A stretch of 64,000 bases of DNA, taken from Papiliotrema nemorosa. Taxonomy: Eukaryota; Basidiomycota; Tremellomycetes; Tremellales; Rhynchogastremaceae. Made by a program: the position numbers and the translations under genes. The stretch covers positions 1 through 64,000 of the forward strand of contig JASKOT010000004.1 in assembly GCA_032158125.1 (NCBI GenBank), in the 5' to 3' direction. Shown piece after piece: positions 10,607 through 20,837 of this stretch (positions are counted from its first letter, which is position 1; each line of letters opens with the position of its first letter). The notes below the pieces were generated by a model, which was not told where the DNA came from, did not search any database, and worked only from the letters and a program-made list of their open reading frames with translations.

Positions 10607-12579
10607 TTAGACCACCTCGACGAGCTGCTCGGCCCAGTCATCCAACAGGTGAATCCCAAACCTCGACCCCCACTTCTCCCTCTTGCTCACATCTTTCCAA
10701 GCCCTCGACATGCCATCGGACCAAGACCAAAGTTCGACATTCCATCCTCTCTTCAACGCTTCCCTCACTGCACCGACAAACCCATCTCGGTTGAATTGAC
10801 CCCCTTTGGCATCCCCCGTGGCTAGCACTATCGTCCCTCTTCCCTCTTGTCGCTCTTTGTTCTCTTGATGATCTTGTTCGACCCCCTCAATGGGGTGATA
10901 CTTTACCCGATTATCACGAGCATTTATCGCTTGTAGGATTTTCAGATGTAAAATCTCATCCACGCCTTGTTCCTTATACCTCCTCAACCCTACTCCCGCT
11001 CCCATTCCCATCTCTCCCTTCGCCCCGCCATTTGTCAGAGATGGGCCTACTTTCCGTTCGATAGGCTTTGGCAAGAGAGACATGGCGGTGGGATCTTCCA
11101 CCTCGTCGGCGTAGATCTCGACGCGCTTCATGATGGATACTTCGAAACCGCACCTTACGGCCGGATCGAGATCTTGTTTGAGCGGAGAGGAAGCTACCAT
11201 GTGTAGAGTCCCCGGTGGGGTGGTGCGTCCTCGACGGAGAAGGAGAGATAAAGAGGGGAGGGAGAGGGTTCGGAGGTGTCGTGGTGGGAGGGAATCCGAG
11301 GTGGAGGAGTATAAATGGGCGAGGAGACCGTAGAGAATGTTTGAGCTGCATGGTCAGGTCGGAGGGGCCGGAGCGTCGTCAAGTTGGGAGTGTGAACTCA
11401 CTGATCGACGAAAACATGTACATCCCCATCGTACACCTTGCTTCGGAATCCCCCTTCTGCGCCTATAACCCGCCCTACCCCACTCTCCCAGACTACCTTG
11501 CCGGCTTGTTCACCCATCGCCAGGGGTAATGCCGCTTTTAGACTCTGTTTATCTTTCGGGAACGCCTTGGGGAGGTATTTCCCCAGAGCTTGAATATTAC
11601 TCGGCGCAAGGACAATCTTGCCTAGTCGTCCATCTCCCTCTCCATCCGTTCCTGGGCCTTCCATGTCATCCTCCGTATCTGTGTCTGGGGCAGATTGCGC
11701 TAGGGGCAACAACAGCTCGGCGCATAGGTTCATATACACCCTCTCCCTCATCCGCGCTACCATCCGTATAATCTTGATCCGATTTCCCCTCGTCACCTTC
11801 ACCTTGTCGAGACCGTAGTGTATCCTCAGGGTATTGGCAATGTGGACCGCTGTGTTTACCTCGTCTAAGGAAGGGAAAAAGTCTGTAAGCGTCTGAGGAA
11901 GGGGATGACCTGTCGATGCGTTTTCTTTGGCTTGAGTTTGGATTCCGGACAAGGTAGATTGGCCAAAGTGGTCCAAAATGGAACAGAGGGGTCCGGGCAG
12001 GGTGTTCGGAGCATTGTTGGCAGCGGTCGTTCCTGTCGTGGTATCAGTCTCCCCGCCGTCTGTCTCTCGCACATTGGGCACAGAAGGGGACCTGGTGTTT
12101 TGGCGAGACGTAGAATGGTCGATCCGGATCGACGGTCTAAATCGCTTCGATCCTTCCATTCTCCTTCGGATCACCTTGTGCGCAGCGCGTGGAGGGGTCA
12201 CGGACGCTACTGTAGCTTCCTTTTGCTCTTCCTGAGCATAGTCTGTTGCTTTGATATCGCGCTCATGATCGATCGTCGCTTCGATTGACTGTTCACCCTT
12301 GCCAGAGCTCTCGTCGGCCTTCACTAACGGCGAGGGCTCTCGATCGGGCGATGTTGCACCCTTCACCACTTGCTCGGGTTTCTCCTCAATACAAGGTGAT
12401 ATCTGTAACCCAGACAGAGGTATATCCCCCAGGATACTCTGCAGGAGGTCCCTCGCATCTTTCACCCCCGAGCCGTTCGATATTCTCCCCTCGACCGGTC
12501 GGATGGGTGCCGGACGGTCTCTTTCTACCGGGACATCGTATAAGATCGATGGGTCCCAAGGGGCTTCAATGGGAAGCAT
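10607..12579 (-). CDS. NYN-domain protein (LabA/MARF1-like PIN-fold nuclease domain)
   Basis: Two exons (12579-11402 and 11345-10607, 56-nt intron, phase 2) give 638 residues. The first ~370 residues are low-complexity, charged and probably disordered. The NYN domain opens with DVHVFVDHSNILYGL, where the first Asp is the predicted metal ligand, and the intron falls exactly inside this motif. It ends with GRGTIVLATGDAKGGQFNRD, GFVGAVREALKRGWNVELWS and WGSRFGIHLLDDWAEQLVEV. NYN domains are PIN-like folds often acting as Mg-dependent ribonucleases. The target RNA is unknown. A further 5' exon upstream of 12579 was considered but could not be joined in phase. Confidence 0.75.
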
Positions 12580-12812
12580 CTACACTTGCCTCGTCAATGT
12601 TGGAGTTGGTTGTCAAGACATGATTGAGGTATTGTCTATAGGCTGCTCGCCATCGGAAAGGTGCTCCATGACGTCAAAGTAGTCGTCTTCACCATCGCCT
12701 TGGACATCTTCCGCTAAAGCACAGCATCTTCTCAGTGTCACTCTTACCTCTTGTTCAAGTTAGACTGCATCTGGACATGACCTGGATGAGATAGACGATC
12801 TGTTGAACCACC
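12580..12812. promoter_or_regulatory. Divergent promoter, NYN gene / cell-surface gene
   Basis: A gap of 233 bp between two divergent start codons. It could also hold a 5' UTR intron of the NYN gene (TGTAG just upstream of its start). No clear TATA box. Confidence 0.4.
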
Positions 12813-14296
12813 ATGATATCCACGACCATCTACCTCTTGGCTCTCCTCGCCAGTGTCTCGGCTCAATCCAATGGTGAGTAGCTTAAAACGCCCACTTTCC
12901 ACTTTGCCTCGAGGGATCCACCACACCTTGTTGTAATCTTATCAATGGGTATTTTGGGTACCATGGAGGTGTCCGGATACTTATGAGATGGACAAGGGGT
13001 CTTTCATGCATGATGCTGATACTCAGTCTCGAGTGATGTTCTCACTTCTTCCACATCCGCAGCGGTGGACACTTCGACGTATGTCTCCCGTACTAAATTC
13101 TTCTCCTCAGCTGTGTCCGGCTGTCCAGGCTAAAAGAATCATTTTCAATCAGGCTATCCCATGATGAAGAGGGTACTGACTGTAGGTCTGTCGCTGCGAC
13201 CACCACTCTTTCCACCTCGACCCCACCTGAACCATCCTCATCTCCTTCCCTTTCCTCTTCCGCCCCTCCTATCTCCTCGCTCGTCGCATCGGACACTTTA
13301 CCATCTTCAACTCTCTCATCTATTGCTACCTCGACAATCTCATCGGACAGCCTGACGAGCTCTGCGGCGGTGATCACCTCCAGCACCTCCCCTTCCTCCG
13401 CCGAGGCCATCTCGTCTTCCGCGGAGGGATCATCTGCCCCTGCTGCAGCTTCTTCCTCAGAAGTCGTGACCTCCATCAGTGCATCGTCGGCCGTCGCCTC
13501 GTCAGTGGTCTCAACGACTGCTTCCACTACTCCGTCCTCGGTGGCTGTTTCTGCCGGTGTGGGATCGAGTGCAGCTGGTTCTTCCGTTCTCACCTCTAGC
13601 GGACCTGTCTCCTCCCTCATCCCTTCTTCTTCCCCACCATCGTCCGCTGTCACTTCATCTATAACATCGAGTGCCGCATCGTCACCCATCTCGAGCGCTG
13701 GTGCGACCACCACTTCATCTCAAGGACAATCTAGCAATCCCACCTCTTCCCCTTCTTCCACTGCGCCTACCTCCCAGCCTGCTCAGTCGTCCCCGGCTGG
13801 CGGCGGGACGAATACCACGTCCAATTCACCCGCTCAAGCGTCTCAAGTGGTCGTCACAGCCACCCGTACGCTCGTCAACCCAGTAACCTACACTTCGGCC
13901 GGTCAAACCTTGACTTCAGAGGGTCAAGAGACCGTCGTCGTGGTAGTCACCGCGGGAGCTACGAACACTGTAGAGGATACCGGAGGCGCGGTAGTTACGA
14001 TCACAGCGACTGATCCCGCCGCTACGACGGGAAGCGATGGCGGTGTTGTTGTGGTGACTTTGACAGCGGATGAGGCGACTACCGACGAAGGAGGAGGAGT
14101 GAGGACTGTCGTGGCTACGCGCACGACTCGGGTCCGGGTAACATACGTCAGAGGGACAGAGACAGAGACCCAGGCGGGCAGCTTGCAGACGGACAGTGGG
14201 GCGAGCGAGGTCATTGGCAAGATCGGCTGGTGGACCTTGGGTAGCCTCGTTCTGGGTGTGAGTCTCGGCCTCGGTGCGGGAAGTGGACTGGTATGA
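12813..14296 (+). CDS. Ser/Thr-rich secreted protein, probably GPI-anchored mannoprotein
   Basis: Three exons (12813-12873, a 16-nt microexon 13063-13078, and 13186-14296) encode 395 residues. Exon 1 is a signal peptide (MISTTIYLLALLASVSAQSN). The next ~220 residues are mostly Ser, Thr, Ala and Pro, a likely O-mannosylated stalk. A more ordered Thr/Val-rich region follows (VVVTATRTLVNPVTYTSAG). The C-terminus carries a small-residue patch (DSGASE) and a hydrophobic tail (WWTLGSLVLGVSLGLGAGSG), consistent with GPI attachment. It probably acts at the cell wall. The long minus-strand frame over 13093-13713 is only its low-complexity shadow. Confidence 0.8.
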
Positions 14297-14516
14297 TCGG
14301 TCAACGCGTTAGCAGAGGTAACAGCGGGAAGTACGCTTAATCAGAAACTGTTCGATATGATGTGGACAATGACAAGAACGACGAAATCGAGCTGGCTCAC
14401 TCTATACGACACATAGACATTGTAGCATTCTTTAACGCATCTCCAAAAACGCACGATTGAGCCGTGACGTGCAAGTATAATCTCATCTATGCATATACAT
14501 ATCTCTTCCCGACCAA

Positions 14517-15872
14517 CTACACCTCTTCCCACGTATACTCTGGCAACTCGAACGTTTTTTTGCTCAATGCTGCAGAACCCATAACCTTCGCTATAACGCC
14601 AAAAATTCCCGTTTTCCACACGACCCAAAGGAGGTTTCTCACTGTCCATAGACCCCATTCGCTTTGTGGATTCAGGTATGCCGGTACGGATGTTGGGATG
14701 TTTTGTATCTTTCGTGAAAAAGGGAGGATGATCGAGTTGTACCTCTCCAGCGCGCTCTCTACTGAGCTTCCTCTGTTTTCCGCCGATTGATCGAGCTCTG
14801 TCGAATGCGAAATTGTGGATATTTCTCCCGCGAGGATATACGCCCCGATGATAGCTAGTGATGTCCCCATACCAGTCAAAGGGGATGGACAGTATCCCGC
14901 ATCACCCACAAAAGCGACTCTCCCAACATACGTCGTAGGCGCTTGGATCTGTGCCGTCTCGCTGGCATAGAGATCCGTCGTCTCTCTCAACCCATCCAGG
15001 ATCTCCTCTGTAAGCCACCCCGCATCGGCGAAATCTTCCAACAGAATCTTCCTATATTCCTCTGTGCCCTTGCGCAGAGCAGATCTATATCGTTCGTTGG
15101 TCGCTTCGTCCCGATAATCCAGCTGACGGACGATATTCGCTCTACATTGTTCGGGGGTCGTATCGGGCCTGATGAAATACACTCGTCCTTTAGTCGCATT
15201 GTACCAAGTAGCGAATTTTGTATCCTCCAAAGCGGGGATCGACGGCATGGTAAAGTATGCTGCGTAGTTGTTGAACGGTCGGTAATGTTTACGTCTATCT
15301 TCCATGGTGCCTAGAGCGATATTCCTGATCCTTGACGATTGTCCATCGGCAGCGATGACCAGATCGTACGTCTCCTTCTTCCCATTCTTAGTCACCACGT
15401 GCACCTGTTCCCCGTCGTCCGTGTACTCGTCGACATAGTCGTCGAAGATTGTCGTGACCCTCGGATGATCCTTGATCAACTCATACAAGATGTCCACCAA
15501 GTCCCCCCGGAGAATCTCAAATTCACTGGTGAACCCTTGTTCACCTTCATCACCCGTAGCCGGAAACTCAGCCACCATCCCTCCATCCCCATCTACAAAC
15601 CTCAGCCCAGCTTCCGAGGTCGTACGTTCCCGAATGGCCGGAAGGGCCCCCATGAGTCTCACCACGTCCACGGCGGCTTGTCGGATATCGATAGACTGGC
15701 CTGTCGCTCGGAGTTGGGAATCTCGCTCTAGGAGGGTGATGGTGTGGTCAGAATGTGCGCGGAGTAGCCAGTAAGTCAGGACGGGACCTGCGACGCCGAT
15801 GCCGGAGATGAGGATATTGAGACCGGTCGAGCTGGACGGGTGGTCGTGGGAAGGGCCGAATTGGGATGCCAT
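14517..15872 (-). CDS. FAD-dependent monooxygenase (group A aromatic hydroxylase type)
   Basis: A single intronless frame of 451 residues. The Rossmann dinucleotide fold is near the N-terminus (ISGIGVAGPVLTYWLL, GxGxxG) followed by a terminal Glu of the second strand (TLLERD). The middle has the DG motif (DLVIAADGQSSRIRN). The second FAD motif is GDAGYCPSPLTGMGTSLAI. This order is that of NAD(P)H-dependent flavoprotein hydroxylases such as salicylate hydroxylase-like and TetX-like enzymes. The substrate cannot be told; such enzymes inactivate or tailor aromatic and polycyclic compounds. It has no intron, unlike nearly all its neighbours, which fits (but does not prove) transfer or retroposition. 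It diverges from a Zn2Cys6 regulator across ~1 kb. Confidence 0.85.
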   Translation of the reverse strand: MASQFGPSHDHPSSSTGLNILISGIGVAGPVLTYWLLRAHSDHTITLLERDSQLRATGQSIDIRQAAVDVVRLMGALPAIRERTTSEAGLRFVDGDGGMVAEFPATGDEGEQGFTSEFEILRGDLVDILYELIKDHPRVTTIFDDYVDEYTDDGEQVHVVTKNGKKETYDLVIAADGQSSRIRNIALGTMEDRRKHYRPFNNYAAYFTMPSIPALEDTKFATWYNATKGRVYFIRPDTTPEQCRANIVRQLDYRDEATNERYRSALRKGTEEYRKILLEDFADAGWLTEEILDGLRETTDLYASETAQIQAPTTYVGRVAFVGDAGYCPSPLTGMGTSLAIIGAYILAGEISTISHSTELDQSAENRGSSVESALERYNSIILPFSRKIQNIPTSVPAYLNPQSEWGLWTVRNLLWVVWKTGIFGVIAKVMGSAALSKKTFELPEYTWEEV

Positions 15873-16871
15873 CTTGAGTGATCTGATATGCTAGGGTTGT
15901 AGTTTTGTAGCTTCAGACTCAAGCCAGGCATGCCATAAACCTCGAATCGTCCAGATGAGTGTCGTGGGTTATATACCATGCATCGGTGTGAGAGTGTTGT
16001 TGATGGTCGAGGTGCGAGTTTCCAAACCAAAGTGACGCAATCCACCATCCCCGAGCCGCGGAACAAGTGGTCAATGACACCCCACTGGATACTGCATTGA
16101 TCTCCATTGCGGGAAGCCAGCTCTGCAGAGAACACACAAGACTGAGTGGTCGGTCAGGGTGCGAGAGGGACCTACGTTCCCAAGATCAGCCCGATCGGTG
16201 CAGGTGGACTGGGCTCGTAGCAATGGTGAAATATTGGCGTCCATAATGAATGTGATGGAGTACAGCCATTCCACTCTGCCGTCAATTGACCCATGTCAAG
16301 ACGGGTTTTTGGGCTGGATGTCGCTCATAATGTCTGTCTGCCTCTTGTAGGCTGAGATACACCCTGTAGGGCAGCTCTTGACCGAACACGGCGAATTCAT
16401 CATCAGGGGATCGGGCCATAGGCCAAACTGCACCGTGTCTTTGGCATTTGAGCTCAGCCCTCGGGCTGCGCAGCTGGCGGCTTGTCTGAGCATCACCGCT
16501 TCACGGACTGGTCGCGGGGACCGGCTATCCTCCATCTCGACGTGAATAGGCTGATCGCGCCTTGGGTGGGCGAGTCGTTGCGAGGCTTGAAAGGTCCGTA
16601 CAGCGGGAATGGGTCAAATCTTCCGCTATAACCCCGGGATACCGGACCCTCACATCTCATGGGGGATCGGCAGAAGTCTGGCGAGCCGGACCCCGCAGAT
16701 CGAGCAGGAGTCTAGTCAGCCCCAGACGGGATGTCCAAAACTAGAAATGTAGTACGTACAAGTATGGGACACAGCATGTGAGAACGACTCATCCCAGCAA
16801 CCTACATCTGTGTCGCCCAGGTCTCTACAACTCCGTACTTTTGCTCATCTCCTTGATACAGATCGATCCCA
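15873..16871. promoter_or_regulatory. Long divergent intergenic region, monooxygenase / Zn2Cys6 regulator
   Basis: 999 bp with no convincing gene. It contains a CGG-N4-CCG inverted element at 16635-16644 (CGGGATACCG) and further CCGGACC elements at 16641-16649 and near 16683, of the kind bound by Zn2Cys6 dimers. A binding role is only a guess. Confidence 0.35.
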
Positions 16872-19506
16872 ATGTCCGCAGGCCGAGCCGGGAAGAAAAA
16901 ATCCTTCAAAGCATGCTTTGAGGTGCGTCCTAGTCTCCAGCTCCACTGATGTTGAGTGTGCGACTAAAAAAGCGGTAAGTCTTGGGGCGGGAACAGTGCC
17001 AGTGTTCTGACTGTTCACAGAGGTGCAGTGAGTGAGGTTGAAATGTTGCGATTGAGTCTAGGTGCGAAAAGCGGGCCAGAAAAGGGCCGCTTCCCGTGTG
17101 ATAGATGCGTCACGGCTAAGAAAGACTGCAATGAGCAGACCTTAGAGCCTGGCAAGCATGCGAGGTCCCACAGGAGGGACAACAATCTAGAGGACGACGA
17201 GACACCACGCGGTCGCAAGAAAGCCAAAAGTGAGTGACAACGACATGTCCAACCGTAATAAAGCGATCTCATATTGACAGCAGCCGCGTAAGTCCCTATT
17301 CACGATGTTCATCATCTTCCGACCAAAGCTGACTGGGAAGGGTCGATAATCAACCAATACCCTGCCTCGTATGCGGACATCATCCTCAGGAGGGCGAAAC
17401 AGAGGAAGAAGTGAAAGGGCTGGAAGCATGCCTAGACAAGATCTATCGTCAAGCACCGCTATTCAAGGAGATTCTCAACGAGGTCAGTACTACGTTGCAG
17501 GTCAAGCAGGGTTGCCCGCATTGACTATGAGTCCTACATGGATCACGCGAGCGGCACATGGAGGGACAAAGAGCAGGAGCCGCATCCTGCAATCATCCAC
17601 GGTACATTAGCGTTGGGTAACCTACTATTGGGATCCAAGATAACGTCCGAACTGGAAGCTCGAAAAGCGCAAGCTGAAATCGACCAGGCCGTGAACGCGA
17701 ATAGAGCTTCTCTAGGCTCTAGTATTATATTGGGTAAGCTCGTTGGGCAGCTTGTAATTCCCTCACTGATCCGCAAGGCCTGACACTTCTTCTATATCGG
17801 CGATTCATCCTGGAGGTATCCATGGGGAATTGGTCGCTCTCAAATCAGGCTATGACATGGTGCAACGCAGCTTATCTACACCTTGACCCTATCGACCATT
17901 TCGGCGAACGTCGCCCATATCCCGTAGGATGCACCGATGCTACACCATTCACGCGGGAAGGACGACTTTTTTGGCTGGTTTACATCCTCCTCATACAGAT
18001 GTAGGCTCATCGAGGGGCTTCAGCTAAGAAACACAGAGTCACCTGTAGCCCTATCTTGTGCTTGAGCGCAATCGCGGTCGACAAAATCACCCTTCCCATC
18101 CCTGTGAGACCACCACATAAGGAGATACGATTCCCGCAGGGATACTTGCATGGTGACCGGCAGCAGACTCCAAGTCTGTACAGCGAACATGAGGCTTATG
18201 AGTGCGTGCTGCTACGCCCCTTTCGTGATGACTGAAAGGTATTCAGCTGGTTCGGTGTTTACGCCAAAACGGCTATCCTTCTCGGACGCACTCAGGATCT
18301 CGCATGTAAACACGTGATGGCGGGGACCTCCTTGGAGATGCCTGACGGTCTGGCACAGCTCAGGCATGATCTATGTACAATACAAAGGACATACAATGAC
18401 AAGCGTATGGTTGATTGTCATACGGAAGCCAGGAGTATTGCAGAGGATATGGGTTAGCAGCGATTTCAACGTGTCCTTCTTTTCCTAGAGCTGACTTTCT
18501 GCAGCTATCCGTTCCATGATACTGGCTTGCTACGACGTTGGTCCAGTCGCCGTGATGTGCAACGCTCAAACCCCAGCGTCTCTGCGAGGCAAACTTGTGC
18601 ATATATTTTCAAGATTCCCATGATGATCAATGGCAAGCTTATCAGGGTGAGTGGGCAATGCGACGAGACTGCGGAGAGACGCCTTATCCGCAGCCGTGGG
18701 GTTAGACGCACAAACCGTTTTGGAAGCGAAGGGGAAGTAAGTCTCAAGATCCTTCTCCGACGGCTGATCAACCCAGTACTCCTATCGAGATCTTCACAAT
18801 GCAATCGTGGATGTTGGTCTACCGCTCTCTTGGACAGCCTCACTACCAATCAGTGGGCGAGGAGCGAGAGAGGAAAGCTGCCCGCGATTTTTGCTTGTTT
18901 GTCTTCGCTTCCACCGCACTAGCTGAAAGTCAGACAGGCGCTTGAACTCAAAAGTCAAGAGATGGGAGTGGCTCATAACCAGCTCCAAATCTTGAAAATG
19001 ACCACACAACCCAGCACAAAAGTGAGTTGACTGCGAGTGCACACTGATACTGTTCAGACATCGGAAATAATCGACTTGTTGGGAAGTTCGCTCCGGAATC
19101 TTCGCTTGACACCGGAGACCCTTGCGGCCCCTGTTCCAGTTAGCGAACCGCATGGAGTTGAGATTGCGCCGAACACCTATTCTGGAGTATGGCATAGCTC
19201 CGACTCCCATCCGGAAGTGGGAACAACGTCAACCCAGACTATCAGGCATGGGGGGCGCCGTGGGATCGTCTCCATTGGAATTCTTCGACTCGAACACCCT
19301 TGACACAGTGAGCTTTTTTTGTTCCACCTTGCTAATGTAGCTACGCGAATCGAGCTCTCACATTTCCGCTTCCATGCATGGATTGGGCCAGGCGGAGTCT
19401 AACTCACCGGTGAGGTCAGGAAGTAACAGCCAAATACTTCTCTAACGCCTAGAGTCAACTGTTCGAGATCGATGACTTCTTGAATCCCAGTTACTATGAT
19501 GGATGA
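16872..19506 (+). CDS. Zn2Cys6 fungal transcription factor with microexons in the zinc cluster
   Basis: A nuclear regulator whose DNA-binding domain is spread over four exons: 16872-16922, 16957-16974 (18 nt), 17021-17027 (7 nt) and from 17062. Joined, they give C-FE-C-ATKKAR-C-x12-C-DR-C-VTAKKD-C, a perfect Zn2Cys6 cluster preceded by basic residues (AGKKKSFKA). A basic stretch follows (GRKKAK). Later exons carry middle-homology-type text: EEVKGLEACLDKIYRQAPLF, IDYESYMDHASGTWRDKE, HPAIIHGTLALGNLLLGS, FTREGRLFWLVYILLIQ. The last exon ends LFEIDDFLNPSYYDG before TGA at 19504. Internal exon limits between 17.2 and 19.4 kb are not all resolved. It may control the divergent monooxygenase. Confidence 0.75.
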
Positions 19507-19680
19507 AATCAGAGGGTTCAGATTGGCGAGCAATGGATGCTTTCCAGTGCACGAAGCAGATGACTACACGAAATGTGAAGTTCCTTCTTACATGGAGGTG
19601 GCTCGTTCGTAGTCACAAACAAAAACGACTGAGTGCAATACATATTCTCTTGACTATCCTTCTTAGGTATCTTCCGACAT

Positions 19681-20508
19681 TCAAGCAGCACCAACATGCC
19701 AAGCCACACCATACCTCGAGTTTGGGCCAATGTAATCCCTTGCGTACCTCTCAGGACTCGCTTGCTGCCCCGCCTTCCGAGTCACGCGATCGTAGGCGAT
19801 CGGAGCATTCTTGTTCTGAAAATACGTACTCACTATGGCTTTACCGGTATCTACAGCCATACCCGACAGGTTGAAAGTCGGAAGGTTGCGGGCCACAATC
19901 TGGTCGAGGCCGAGTGGTAGGAGGTCAGCCTTGTGGCAGCCAGTAGAGCCAAAGGAATCCACTGTCTACTTTAGTGCTCTCTTCAACACAGTTTGCGGAG
20001 CTGCACTCACTTTCGGAGGCATTGAATTTGCCGAGCAGGTCCTTCAGATGGTCCTCAACCTGGTAAATAGGCGCATCTGCGTGGTTGATCATGATGAAGG
20101 CGAATCGTGCCTCAACAGAGGGATTGATGTTGAAGAAGGCTTCGTTTACCCGTGTATAGGGAAGTTCATCGCCATTAGACGCCTTGCGGTTTTTTACGCG
20201 CATCTGCCTGGATCAGTATTCACCAGTTAATTCCGTGAGGGGTTGGGGGGATGACGAACCTTGATTTCATAGCGGATCGGCGGCGAAAATTGGGTCTCAA
20301 CGCCCGGCTGCTCCACATAGAACATCATCCACACCCTGGAACTCAACATCCCAGCAAAGAGATAGAATGACTCACGTATCCTCTTGGGGGAATGTCGTGC
20401 AGGTCTTCTTGACCCATATCTCGTCGATCTTGGAGAAGACCTGTGGCAATCAGCGTAATGTCCATGCGAGTGAACATTATCCGAGCATCGGATTCTGACC
20501 TTCATCAT
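19681..20508 (-). CDS. Unrecognised small protein
   Basis: A chain of exons with compatible phases, about 205-210 residues: MMK (20508-20500), VFSKIDEIWVKKTCTTFPQE, VWMMFYVEQPGVETQFSPP, MRVKNRKASNGDELPYTRVN followed by EAFFNINPSVEARFAFIMIN, and a last exon starting MDSFGSTGCHKADLLPLG and ending at 19681. I recognise no domain and see no signal peptide or membrane segment. The start at 20508 was chosen over the frame from 20674 because a TATA-like element (20605-20620) lies ~100 bp upstream and the earlier frame runs into intron-like sequence. The first splice donor (GTCAGA) is weak. It diverges from another unknown gene across a palindrome-rich promoter. Confidence 0.45.
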
Positions 20509-20604
20509 GACCTTGGTGTCCGTTGGAGTACCGTAGCGCGAGACTCTTTGATGTGTTGGACAAGAAAGTCTTCGTGCGGGTGATGGATCGAAGCAGACAC
20601 GTTA

Positions 20605-20620
20605 CATATATATGTATATG
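20605..20620 (-). promoter_or_regulatory. TATA element of the minus-strand unknown gene
   Basis: An alternating CATATATATGTATATG tract about 100 bp upstream of the 20508 start codon, on the left side of the palindrome cluster. Confidence 0.45.
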
Positions 20621-20656
20621 ATCAGTGAGCTCCGCGCGAATCACCATGGGTAGCTC

Positions 20657-20734
20657 CGGGTCCGTATACGACATCCAGCCGGGCCCGTTGCGGGCCCGAG
20701 TTTTGGTCCGTCTGTGGGACCGTGTCCGGGCCCG
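20657..20734. promoter_or_regulatory. Cluster of four CGG-N2-CCG palindromes in a divergent promoter
   Basis: CGGGTCCG at 20657-20664 and CGGGCCCG at 20680-20687, 20691-20698 and 20727-20734 all fit CGG-N2-CCG, an inverted pair of the triplets read by Zn2Cys6 dimers. An extra inverted repeat, GGTCC (20705-20709) / GGACC (20717-20721), lies between the third and fourth. The cluster sits between opposing TATA elements at 20605-20620 and 20786-20792, so it could control both flanking genes. Confidence 0.55.
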
Positions 20735-20785
20735 TATCTCGGGTGTCTGGAACCGGACTGCCTCCGATCAGCCAGACGATCGAGC

Positions 20786-20792
20786 TATATAG
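20786..20792 (+). promoter_or_regulatory. TATA element of the plus-strand unknown gene
   Basis: TATATAG, 46 bp upstream of the ATG at 20838, to the right of the palindrome cluster. Confidence 0.5.
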
Positions 20793-20837
20793 GACGCCTG
20801 CACGTCTACAAACGATCACTCGTTCTTCGAACAAATC

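Noticed and set aside
12590..12780. An extra 5' exon of the NYN gene encoding an acidic segment (DGEDDYFDVMEHLSDGEQ)
   Set aside because: The text looks coding, but no donor and acceptor could be found that keep the frame into the 12579 start.
13093..13713. A 206-codon acidic minus-strand frame rich in Glu, Ala, Thr
   Set aside because: It is the antisense shadow of the Ser/Thr-rich surface protein, whose signal peptide, splice sites and C-terminal anchor support the plus strand.
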